Below are positions 25,728 to 33,427 of a stretch of 64,000 nt of DNA, piece after piece; the first letter of the stretch is position 1, and every line of letters starts with the position of its first letter. Under the pieces are notes generated by a model that saw only the letters and a list, made by a program, of their open reading frames with translations, searched no databases and was not told where the DNA came from. This DNA comes from Phycisphaeraceae bacterium D3-23 (lineage in GTDB: Bacteria > Planctomycetota > Phycisphaerae > Phycisphaerales > Phycisphaeraceae): the NCBI GenBank assembly GCA_039555135.1, contig CP114179.1, positions 372,001 through 436,000 of the forward strand, read 5' to 3'. The position numbers and the translations under genes were made by a program.

Positions 25728-28105
25728 TGTGAAAGCTCCTCTGCGTCGGCTTGGGCGAACGTCTGGGCCTCGGCCGGGGCGACTGCGCCGCCGGTGTCAC
25801 CCGCCTCCGCGGAGGGCTCGGGCGTGTCGGTCGCATCGGGCTCGAGGGTCCGCCCGGCGGGGGACATTGTCTTGCGGGCCTCGGTGGGCTCGACCAGGAC
25901 GACATCGAAAGTAATCGTAAAGGTCACGTCGCTCTGGCTGACCGCCCCCGAGTCGGGGCGTTCGGGCAGGAGCGCGGCGAGGTCCCAGCCGTCGCTGCCT
26001 AGTTCGTGCTTGGTGCCGCTGGCGCTGATGTAGAACGGGACGGGCCGTTCGTTTTCGCCGGTGGTGCCCGGTGCGCCGGGCCCGCCGGGAGCGGTGGCTT
26101 CGCCGGGCCGTGTAGCGGCCGGGATGTTGCTGCCGGGCCGGCCGGGTCCGGTCTCAGAGCCGCCGCGTGAAGTGCCGGGCCGGCCGGGGCCGGCCGACCC
26201 TGGCCCGAGCAAGCCGGGGCCTATGCCGCCAAGCCCGGGGCCGCGTGAGCCGCCGCGCGAGCCGCCGCGTGATCCGCCGATCGCTCCGCCGCGCGAGCCG
26301 CCGGTCGAGTTACTGCTACCGCCTAACAGCACGCCGGTGCGGGGCGGGCGTGTCGAGGCGCGGGTGATGGTCTGCATAAAGCCGCGGCCGCTTTCGACCA
26401 CATACTCGTAAGGCCGGTCGGGCTGCTCGGCGTTGTCACGGAACCACTTGATGAACTGGTCCTCGATCATCGACGCCGCAGCCACCTGATTGAGCGGGGT
26501 GCGACCGGTGATCGTGACACGGATCGTCGGAGCGACGCGTTCGGCGTTCGGGTCCGGCGCGGGGGTGAAGAACACCTGGGCCGGCGCGACGCGTCCCGCG
26601 AGGTCGGGGAGCTCGGCTGTGCCGGGCTTGGGCGCAAAGCTCGTGGAGACCTCGTCGATCCAGATCTCGCGGCGCTGGTTGCGCGGGATCGAGGCGATCT
26701 GTTCCGGGTCGCCGCTGAGCAGCTCGGGCTGGGTGCCGATCGCCTGCAACGCGAGGTTAATGTCCGCGGTCAACTTAGGCATCAGGTCGCGGTAGTCGAA
26801 CGATCGGCGGTAGTTGTCGATCAGCGGCCGGGGGTCTTCGCTCTGCACCGCCGCGAAATCGCTCTTGAGCTGGCGGGCCTGCTGGATGGCACGGTCGACC
26901 TGCGGGCTTTCGGCGCTGGCGAGCGAGTCGTAGCTGGACGCCTTGACGTACTGCGTGACCATCGCGACGCCGGCACCCACGGCGATGCACGCCGCGGCCG
27001 CACCGATCCACGGCTGCTTGGCCTTCCACATCCGCTGGCGCAGGATCATCTGCGGCAGGATGTTGGCCGACACCGATTCCATCTCCAGCCCCTGCAGCGC
27101 GAGCCCGTAGGCCGTCGCCATGGTCACCGCCTGCTTGGAGAAGTCGGAAGCGCGCTTGCCGTCGACTTCGAGCCGGGTGAACCCGTCGGGCCGGGACACT
27201 TCCATCTGGAGGTGCTGCTTGAGGTACTTCCGCAGGCCCGGGAGCTTCCAGGTTGAGCCGACGCCAACGACCTTGTCGAGTTCCGAGTCGCGGTTCATAG
27301 ACTGGTAGAAGCCCAGCGACCGCTGGATCTCCTGGACCAGGTCGTGGAACACGCCGCGCATGGCCTGGAAGATCTGCTTGGCGTACTTGCTGGTCGATGC
27401 TTCCTTCTTGAGCTTCTCGGCGCGGGCGAAGCTGATCTTGAACTGCTTCATCAGCGCTTCGGTGAAGTGGTTGCCGCCCAGGGGCAGCGTCCGAAGCCAG
27501 ATGCCGCCGGCCTCGACGATGATGATGTCGGTCGAGACCGTGCCGATATCGAGGTACACCGTGCCTTCGCCGCCGCCGCCCGCCTCCTCGAAGGCGAACG
27601 CGTTGTAGACCGCGACCGGCGAGAGCGTCAGCGCATCGACCCGCAGGTCGACCGCGCGGTAGTTCGATAGATACTGGGCGACGCGTTCCTTAGTGATCGC
27701 GAAGATGCCGACCTCGACATCCGGCGCATCGTCCTGCTCGAAGACCTGGTAGTCCCACTCGACCTGCTCGATCGGGAACGGGATCTGCTGCTGGGCCTCG
27801 TACGCGACGATCGACTGCACCTTGCTGGGCTCGACGGGCGGCAGCTTGGCGAAACGCGCAAACGCCATATGCCCGGGCACCGAGACCACGACCTGCGACT
27901 TGTCCAGTTCATGCTTGCGGATCAGCGCATCGAGGTTGACGCGGATCGCCTCCTCGGCGTTGATGTCCGGCGTCGTCAGGATCTGCTTAAAAGGAACGAC
28001 GTCGTAGTCTTCCAGATGCACAGACGAGCCGTGCCTGGAAAGCTTCATGGCCTTGATGGCCTGCGACCCCACCTCGATACCCCATGCTTCATTTTTCCGG
28101 GGCAT
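25724..28105 (-). CDS. pilM: PilM-PilN fusion, type IV pilus alignment-complex protein
   Basis: 793 residues from the ATG at 28105, which has a strong AAAGGAG seven bases before it. Residues 1-340 are the actin-like ATPase PilM (WGIEVGSQAIKAMKL, VVVSVPGHMAFARFAKLP, VYLDIGTVSTDIIIVE, VVGVGSTWKLPGL). PilM is normally a separate cytoplasmic protein that binds the N-terminal INLLP motif of the membrane protein PilN. Here the motif-like S-A-N-I-L-P-Q (346-352) and a membrane segment (about 366-388) follow in the same chain, then a coil, a PilN-like alpha/beta region (VRVTITGRTPLNQVAAASMIEDQF), a Gly/Arg/Ser-rich stretch and a C-terminal domain. It leads a three-gene operon. Whether it drives a pilus or a type II-like secretion system is open. 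Confidence 0.85.
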   Translation of the reverse strand: MPRKNEAWGIEVGSQAIKAMKLSRHGSSVHLEDYDVVPFKQILTTPDINAEEAIRVNLDALIRKHELDKSQVVVSVPGHMAFARFAKLPPVEPSKVQSIVAYEAQQQIPFPIEQVEWDYQVFEQDDAPDVEVGIFAITKERVAQYLSNYRAVDLRVDALTLSPVAVYNAFAFEEAGGGGEGTVYLDIGTVSTDIIIVEAGGIWLRTLPLGGNHFTEALMKQFKISFARAEKLKKEASTSKYAKQIFQAMRGVFHDLVQEIQRSLGFYQSMNRDSELDKVVGVGSTWKLPGLRKYLKQHLQMEVSRPDGFTRLEVDGKRASDFSKQAVTMATAYGLALQGLEMESVSANILPQMILRQRMWKAKQPWIGAAAACIAVGAGVAMVTQYVKASSYDSLASAESPQVDRAIQQARQLKSDFAAVQSEDPRPLIDNYRRSFDYRDLMPKLTADINLALQAIGTQPELLSGDPEQIASIPRNQRREIWIDEVSTSFAPKPGTAELPDLAGRVAPAQVFFTPAPDPNAERVAPTIRVTITGRTPLNQVAAASMIEDQFIKWFRDNAEQPDRPYEYVVESGRGFMQTITRASTRPPRTGVLLGGSSNSTGGSRGGAIGGSRGGSRGGSRGPGLGGIGPGLLGPGSAGPGRPGTSRGGSETGPGRPGSNIPAATRPGEATAPGGPGAPGTTGENERPVPFYISASGTKHELGSDGWDLAALLPERPDSGAVSQSDVTFTITFDVVLVEPTEARKTMSPAGRTLEPDATDTPEPSAEAGDTGGAVAPAEAQTFAQADAEELSQ

Positions 28106-28459
28106 AAAAACGCTCCTTTGATTGTGCCTTCTGTCGGGCTCTACGAGTCCACCACGATGCTCAGCCCACGCCAAGGTACGCGACATCGGCCAGGACGACC
28201 ATTCAGGGCCGGCGCAGCCACCCGCGCCTCATGCGCGGCATGATAAAACTGGTCTGGTTGAACGGGCGACACACACGGCACGAAGGATGGAATGATCTTG
28301 CCGAGTCGTACACACACACTGGCTCATGAGTGACGCATTAGAACCCTGTAGGCCCCTCGCGTCAAGGCAGCGTGCCCGCTACGCCAATCTTATCGTCGCC
28401 CCCCATGCCCCGTCCAGAAAAAACGGCCCGACCTGCCATTTTCCACACCACGCCCCCAC
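28106..28459. other. Intergenic region upstream of the pil operon and tRNA
   Basis: No gene is visible. The region must contain the minus-strand promoter of the pil operon, but I cannot pick a convincing hexamer pair. It includes short CA-rich runs near 28270 and 28310. Confidence 0.4.
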
Positions 28460-28488
28460 TTGACCCCCCTGCCGCACCGCGAGACAAT
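28460..28488 (+). promoter_or_regulatory. Sigma-70-type promoter of the tRNA-Ala gene
   Basis: TTGACC (28460-28465), a spacer of exactly 17 bases, and GACAAT (28483-28488). The expected start lies about 10 bases before the tRNA at 28505. This is one of the clearest promoters in the window. Confidence 0.85.
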
Positions 28489-28504
28489 CGACCCCTACCC
28501 GCCC

Positions 28505-28577
28505 GGGGCCGTAGCTCAATTGGGAGAGCGCTACGTTCGCAACGTAGAGGTTGAGGGTTCGATCCCCTTCGGCTCCA
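28505..28577 (+). tRNA. tRNA-Ala, anticodon CGC
   Basis: A complete cloverleaf of 73 bases. The acceptor stem GGGGCCG pairs with CGGCTCC (one G-T), the D arm is GCTC/GAGC, the anticodon stem CTACG/CGTAG has loop TTCGCAA (anticodon CGC, codon GCG), the T arm is GAGGG TTCGATC CCCTT, and the discriminator is A. CCA is not encoded. Variable loop is AGGTT. It reads the GCG alanine codon, which is frequent in this GC-rich genome. Confidence 0.96.
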
Positions 28578-28711
28578 TTCCAAGCCAACTCCCTCCCGCC
28601 ACAAGACCCTTGCGGCACGCCCCGCCCCACGTACCCCCGACACGATGGCCCCGCCGGTCGATCCGGTCGGCGGCACCTGCCTGCTGATCTGTATAGAAAA
28701 GACACCGCACC

Positions 28712-30586
28712 ATGGCCTCCCTCCTCAACGCTCGCGGACTGACCAAGGCCTACGGCACGCACACGCTTTTTGCAGGCATCGGCATCGGGCTGGTTCAAGG
28801 CGATCGGCTCGGGCTCATCGGGCCCAACGGCGCGGGCAAGTCCACGCTGCTCAAGATCCTTGCCGGGCTCGTCGAGCCCGACGACGGCGAGATCACACGG
28901 CGACGCCAACTCACGCTCGCCTATGTCCCGCAGGACGACCGCTTCCCCGCGGACGCTTCGCCCGCGCAGTGCGTGGTCGAAGCGCTCGACGCGCTGGGCG
29001 GGCACGACCACCACGCGCTCGACGCCGACACCCGTGCGGCGATCACGCTCTCCAAGCTCGGGTTCACCGACTTTGACCGGCCCGTGGGGACGCTCTCGGG
29101 CGGGTGGCGCAAGCGGCTATCGATCGCGTGCGCGATCGCGGGCGAGCCCGATGTGCTGATGCTCGACGAGCCCACCAACCACCTCGACCTCGAAGGCGTC
29201 GTCTGGCTCGAACAGTTCGTGAAGCAGGCGGACACGGCGGTCGTGTTCATCACCCACGACCGGACGTTCCTCGAAGGCGCGGCCAACCGCATCATCGAGC
29301 TCTCCGCCGCCTACCCGGATGGGACGTTCGAGGTGAAGGGCAACTACTCGGCGTTCGTGCGGCGCAAGGAAGAGTTCCTTGAAGCGCAGGCCGCGCAGCA
29401 GACCGCGCTCGCGGGCAAGGTGCGGCGCGACACGGCCTGGCTCCGTCAAGGCATCCAGGGCCGGCAGACACGCAACAAGACACAAGTCGAGGCGAGCCAC
29501 GCCCGGCAGGACGAGCTCCAATCACTCAAGGACCGCAACACCGCGACCGGCAAAAGCGCAGCCGTCGACTTCCAGGCCACCGACCGCAAGACTCGCAAGC
29601 TGCTCGATGTGCAAAGCATCGCGAAGTCGCTTGGCGGCAAGCAACTCTTCACCGGCATCGACCTCACGCTCTCGCCGGGCACACGGCTTGGCCTGCTCGG
29701 GCCCAACGGCTCGGGCAAGACGACGCTGATGCGCCTGCTCACCGGCGAGCTTGAACCCGACGCGGGCACGGTCACACCGGCCGACAACTTGCGCATCGTC
29801 AACTTCACCCAACACCGCGAAGAGCTCGACCCTAAGGAAAACCTGCGCGACGCGTTGTGCCCCGTCGGCGACACGGTCTACTTCCAAGACAAACCCTTCC
29901 ACGTCTCGGCCTGGGCCAAGAAGTTCCTCTTCGACCCCGGCAAGTTCCGCACATCCGTCGGCGACCTCTCGGGCGGCGAGCAGGCACGCATCCTCATCGC
30001 CCGCCTCATGCTCAAGCCCGCCGACCTGCTGATCCTCGACGAGCCGACCAACGACCTCGATATCCCGACGCTTGAGGTGCTCGAAGACTCCCTCGCGAGT
30101 TTCCCGGGCGCGATCGTGCTCGTGACCCACGACCGCTTTATGCTCGGCCGACTCTCGACGCACCTCCTTGCGTTCGACGGCCAGGGCGGCGCCAAACACT
30201 ACGCCGACTACGCGCAGTGGGAACACGACATGGCCCGGCTCGCCTACACCGCGCCGCCCGCAACGACGCCGACACCAGCCGGCAACACCGGCGAAAAACA
30301 AACCGTGCCCGCAGGCGATCGCGCCACTGCCGCCAGCACTTCCGCTACGGCTGCGCCCAAAGCCCCGGCGAAGAAACTGACCTACAAGCTGCAACGCGAA
30401 CTGGATCAGATGGAGGACGCGATCCTCGCGGCCGAGACCGAGCTCGAAGCGCTGCAGCAAGAAGCCAGCGATCCCAAAATCATCGCGGACCACGCGCGGT
30501 ACGCAGACGTGTGCGTCAAGCTCGGCGAAGCCGACCTGCGTGTCCGCGCGATGTACGACCGCTGGGCCGAACTCGAAGCGATGTAA
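28712..30586 (+). CDS. uup: ABC-F family ATPase, Uup type
   Basis: 624 residues with two ABC ATPase domains and no membrane segments. First domain: Walker A GPNGAGKST, signature LSGGWRKRLS, Walker B VLMLDEPTNHLDL. Second: GPNGSGKTT, LSGGEQARI, LLILDEPTNDLDI. The interdomain linker carries the ABC-F pattern with many charged residues (GKVRRDTAWLRQGIQGRQTR). The C-terminus ends in a coiled-coil domain (LTYKLQRELDQMEDAILAAE), which is the feature separating Uup from EttA and YbiT. Such proteins act on the ribosome or on DNA; E. coli Uup is linked to transposon excision and ribosome function. It follows the tRNA gene in the same direction but is likely transcribed on its own. Confidence 0.92.
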   Translation: MASLLNARGLTKAYGTHTLFAGIGIGLVQGDRLGLIGPNGAGKSTLLKILAGLVEPDDGEITRRRQLTLAYVPQDDRFPADASPAQCVVEALDALGGHDHHALDADTRAAITLSKLGFTDFDRPVGTLSGGWRKRLSIACAIAGEPDVLMLDEPTNHLDLEGVVWLEQFVKQADTAVVFITHDRTFLEGAANRIIELSAAYPDGTFEVKGNYSAFVRRKEEFLEAQAAQQTALAGKVRRDTAWLRQGIQGRQTRNKTQVEASHARQDELQSLKDRNTATGKSAAVDFQATDRKTRKLLDVQSIAKSLGGKQLFTGIDLTLSPGTRLGLLGPNGSGKTTLMRLLTGELEPDAGTVTPADNLRIVNFTQHREELDPKENLRDALCPVGDTVYFQDKPFHVSAWAKKFLFDPGKFRTSVGDLSGGEQARILIARLMLKPADLLILDEPTNDLDIPTLEVLEDSLASFPGAIVLVTHDRFMLGRLSTHLLAFDGQGGAKHYADYAQWEHDMARLAYTAPPATTPTPAGNTGEKQTVPAGDRATAASTSATAAPKAPAKKLTYKLQRELDQMEDAILAAETELEALQQEASDPKIIADHARYADVCVKLGEADLRVRAMYDRWAELEAM

Positions 30587-30888
30587 GCCGGCACGAATCG
30601 TGCCACGCTAGCGCTTCAACCTTTGCACGCATATCCCTGTGCGATCGGTCGCAACTCACCTGCCAGACCATGCAGTATCAGGCTGCGTTTGGCTCGGAGC
30701 GCGAGGGCCATCCACACAAACCCCACCATCCGGACAGCCACTACAATTGCGCAGTGCGATGGCATGTCTGAAGAAAAAGTAACCGACGACCTTGGCACTG
30801 CCCCGCCTGGATGAGACGGTTGTAGGACACACCCCCACTGCCGATGTGGCGCGGGGGACCGATCGTAACCAGGGATAGGGGCATCCAG
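30587..30888. other. Intergenic region, no gene seen
   Basis: Starts with a small palindrome, GGCACGA A TCGTGCC (about 30590-30604), right after the uup stop. A TACAAT at 30742-30747 could be a -10 box, but I see no matching -35. The rest shows no coding features. Confidence 0.35.
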
Positions 30889-31806
30889 ATGAAAATGCGT
30901 ACCGCATTCGCCGCACTCGGCATCGTCGCCGCAGGGCTGACGACAACCGCCATCGTCAACCAGGTCAACCACTCCCACGCCGGCCCGTCGCTGGGCTACT
31001 TCAGCCACGACTACCAGGTCCCCCTCAGCCAGCGGGCCGAGTTCCACGTCTCGGGCGACGCCGCCGAGGGCGACATGGAGGGCAACGCCTACCTCGGCAA
31101 GGTCATCTACCCCGACGGCGAAGAGTTTGTCGAGTTCTACAGCCCCATCGCGGTCAGCGACTTCGACGCCGACCGAGACGACGGCCGACTCATCTCGATC
31201 CACGGCGGCAGCAACATCACCTCCGGCATCGCGGGCAAGCACTACCTGGGCGGCTACGCCGACGGCTCGAACACCAGCCACATCAGTGACGAAGATATCG
31301 CCGCCTTCGAGACCGACCTGCTCCGTGTCATGGCCAACAAGAACCTCAACAACTACATCGACATGGGCGGCAACCCCACGTTCGAGTTCACGATCACCTT
31401 CGAGCTGCCGGTGAAAGACGACGACGAAGGCCCCGACGTGCATGGTGAGTTGCTCTACTTCGAGCGCGGTACCGGCGGGGGCAACTCCTGGCTCACCATG
31501 CAGGCCGTCGACGAAGACGGCAACGCGCTGGGCCCGGCCATCGCCATCAGCCCCGAGGAAACCTTCCGCACCACCCCCGAGTTCTCCGTCTACCGAAGCG
31601 GCCAGAAAATCGGCGGGCTCGCCATCGACGTTTCACGCCTGGGCGTCAGCGAGGTCCAGCACCTCCGCCTCCGACGAACCGTCTCGACCGACGACGGCCA
31701 CGGCGCACTCTCACGCGGCGGCGTCGACTACCAGCCCGACTTCAAGCTCATGGCGGTCATCACCCACCCCGACCACCTGTCCATCCTCTCGGCGCTGTAC
31801 GACTAA
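30889..31806 (+). CDS. Exported protein of unknown function
   Basis: 305 residues from the ATG at 30889, preceded by AGGGG. Signal peptide: MKMRTAFAALGIVAAGLTTTA, cleavage probably near the first 30 residues. The mature part is acidic and beta-rich (HGGSNITSGIAG, FEFTITFELPVKDDDEG, LLYFERGTGGGNSW). No transmembrane tail, cysteine pair or sorting signal is seen. I do not recognise the family. It is single, ending in a clear terminator at 31841. Confidence 0.78.
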   Translation: MKMRTAFAALGIVAAGLTTTAIVNQVNHSHAGPSLGYFSHDYQVPLSQRAEFHVSGDAAEGDMEGNAYLGKVIYPDGEEFVEFYSPIAVSDFDADRDDGRLISIHGGSNITSGIAGKHYLGGYADGSNTSHISDEDIAAFETDLLRVMANKNLNNYIDMGGNPTFEFTITFELPVKDDDEGPDVHGELLYFERGTGGGNSWLTMQAVDEDGNALGPAIAISPEETFRTTPEFSVYRSGQKIGGLAIDVSRLGVSEVQHLRLRRTVSTDDGHGALSRGGVDYQPDFKLMAVITHPDHLSILSALYD

Positions 31807-31840
31807 ATCCTCAGCCAAACTCCACAAACAGCCACGACGA

Positions 31841-31872
31841 ACAAGGGGCACGGCCAGCCCCTTGTTTGTTGT
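31841..31872 (+). terminator. Intrinsic terminator after the exported protein gene
   Basis: ACAAGGGGC / GCCCCTTGT stem with a seven-base loop (31841-31865) followed by TTGTTGTG. The T tract is broken but the stem is strong and lies 35 bases after the stop. Confidence 0.75.
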
Positions 31873-32220
31873 GCGCCAAGCCGCTCCCCCCGCCGAAATC
31901 GGCCGCCCGTATCACGATGGAGCGTCACCCGTTTCATAACCCACATCTGAGAATAACCAGCCCGCAAATACCCCAATACGCCCAGATTAACCGCACTATC
32001 TGGATGCCTAATGCGGACGCCACTCCATGGCCTTACGGCATGCTCCGAGTGAAACAAAACCCAGCAGAGAGTGCAGCCCCGAGCACGCCGACACCGATAG
32101 AAACTGAGGACGGGTTGCACGGAAAAGACCCGTCCATGGCGGGGGAGGGGCGAACCTACCCCCGCGATTCAGGCGTCTAGAGGTGTCACGTTTCGAAAGG
32201 GGCCGCCGATGGCGGGTATC

Positions 32221-32280
32221 AGGGGCGGGAGAAGACGGGGAGAAAAGAACCGAGGGAGAGGAGACTCGGGGGGAGAGAAA
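32221..32280. repeat. Purine-rich tract
   Basis: 53 of 60 plus-strand bases are A or G, without a fixed repeat unit. It lies about 65 bases before the candidate RNA. It could form triplex or polypurine structures, or be the 5' part of the same transcript. Confidence 0.55.
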
Positions 32281-32344
32281 GCACCGGCGGGAAGACGATT
32301 TAGCCAGCACTGGTGACATCTGCACGGCCCGCCGGCCGGCCTAT

Positions 32345-32519
32345 CTTGTCCATGAAAAAACCGCGCTCGCTGCGAACGAGCACGGCCATCGTGGGCGGAC
32401 AAGCCACCGGGTCTTCAGGTCCATCAACCTGTCGACCCGCTTCTTACAGGATCGGGCTGTCCGGTCCCTGCCTCGTGCCGCACTGGGATAGCTGCGGTAC
32501 GGGGCTTTTTCTTTTTTAG
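32345..32519 (+). ncRNA. Candidate structured non-coding RNA of unknown class
   Basis: Four successive stems in about 160 bases. Stem 1: CTTGTCC (32345-32351) with GGACAAG (32397-32403), enclosing GCTCG/CGAGC (32365-32381). Stem 2: GGGTC TT CAGGT, loop, ACCTG TC GACCC (32409-32438), with a symmetrical internal loop. Stem 3: GGATCGG/CCGGTCC (32449-32467). Stem 4: the terminator at 32471. The only frame (from about 32352) is proline/serine-rich and lacks a ribosome-binding site. It matches none of the conserved words I know for RNase P RNA, tmRNA or SRP RNA. No promoter was identified, so the 5' end is unknown. Confidence 0.5.
32471..32519 (+). terminator. Strong intrinsic terminator in a region without a gene
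   Basis: A 12-bp stem (CCTCGTGCCGCA 32471-32482 with TGCGGTACGGGG 32493-32504, two wobble pairs, ten-base loop) followed by CTTTTTCTTTTTT. This is among the best terminators in the window, yet no plus-strand gene precedes it, which implies a transcript ending here. Confidence 0.85.
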
Positions 32520-32803
32520 TTAGTGAATATTGATCGTTCGCAAGATGATCGCCTCGGTGCAGTAGGTCGGAGCGGCGCTGCTTGGCGGAGTGAGAATCAG
32601 AAGGATTCGGGTGTTAGAAACTCGGTGGAGTACTGGTTGAAATTCTTACACTTGTGATATCGGGTACGCGCGCGCATTCCCTTCAACTTTGCCTATCTCC
32701 CCCGACTGCTGTTCAGGGGAAATGGGCAAGCTGGGCAAATCTGAGATGCGATCGGACATCCGCAGGCATCTATTGACGATTCAGATGGCGAGGATTGCGA
32801 GCG

Positions 32804-33289
32804 TCAATTCAGCGAACCGATACGCGGCTCGGCCGCGCCTGGCTGCCAGTTGTAGCACCGGTTCAGCCAGCGGCGCACCGCATACGGGTCGGCGGCGTGC
32901 ATCTCGATCGGGCCAGGCAAGACCCGCCACGCAAACTTGGACGCCGCGCCCAGCCGCGAGGTCGAAGCGACCACCACCAGCGCCTGGGTGTTCCAGAACA
33001 GCGGGAGCATCTCGAACTGCCACGCCTGACGGGCGGTGACCAACTCCAACGCGCGGGCGTCGGGGCTGACCCGGCCAAGGTCCAGCGGGCCATCGCCCTG
33101 AAGGCGTTGGATGCGCCAGGCGGACTCGATATGCCGGATGGGGACGCCAAAGAGCGACCGCGCCAATTCGCCGATCGGGCGGGCGTCGTCGCGCTGGGCA
33201 TCCAAGAGGAAGCGCAACTGGGGCTTAGTGAGGGTGCCTTGAGTCGTGAGGATTTCGCCGAGGCGTCGGCGGGTATTGTTGCGGACCAT
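32804..33289 (-). CDS. Stand-alone MshEN (GspE N-terminal-like) domain protein
   Basis: 161 residues. The opening RLGEILTTQGTLTKPQLRFL followed by LDAQ fits the first MshEN cyclic-di-GMP motif (R-L-G-x-x-L-x-x-x-G-x-x-x-x-x-x-L-x-x-x-L-x-x-Q). The later PLDLGRVSPDARALELVTAR and WQFEMLPLFWNTQALVVVAS match the usual second half of the GspE/PilB N-terminal domain. No ATPase domain follows, so it is the sensory module alone. It could bind cyclic-di-GMP or act as an adaptor for a pilus or secretion ATPase, for example one working with the pil operon at 22050-28105. That link is inference. Confidence 0.8.
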   Translation of the reverse strand: MVRNNTRRRLGEILTTQGTLTKPQLRFLLDAQRDDARPIGELARSLFGVPIRHIESAWRIQRLQGDGPLDLGRVSPDARALELVTARQAWQFEMLPLFWNTQALVVVASTSRLGAASKFAWRVLPGPIEMHAADPYAVRRWLNRCYNWQPGAAEPRIGSLN

Positions 33290-33427
33290 TGTCTTTCTGC
33301 CCGTTGCGGGCGGGATAGCAACATGCTCATCGGCAAGCCAGTCCGATCACCCTGAACGACGACGCCTACGCCTCGGGTCCACGCGATTATCGGAGTGAAC
33401 CCGGTCACCCGACGCATCCCACGGTCT

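Larger units (their letters stand above)
31873..32803. other. Longest gene-poor stretch of the window
   Basis: About 930 bases without a convincing protein-coding frame. 31873-32220 shows nothing specific. 32221-32280 is a purine tract. 32345-32519 holds a candidate structured RNA with its own terminator. 32520-32803 is visibly less GC-rich and shows no gene; the convergent MshEN gene ends at 32804. Confidence 0.5.

Noticed and set aside
32160-32510. RNase P RNA, tmRNA or SRP RNA
   Set aside because: I looked for the conserved RNase P core, a tRNA-like tmRNA end and the SRP loop words and did not find them.
32313-32519. A short frame through the candidate RNA
   Set aside because: No ribosome-binding site, low-complexity Pro/Ser/Gly content, and its end lies inside the terminator hairpin.
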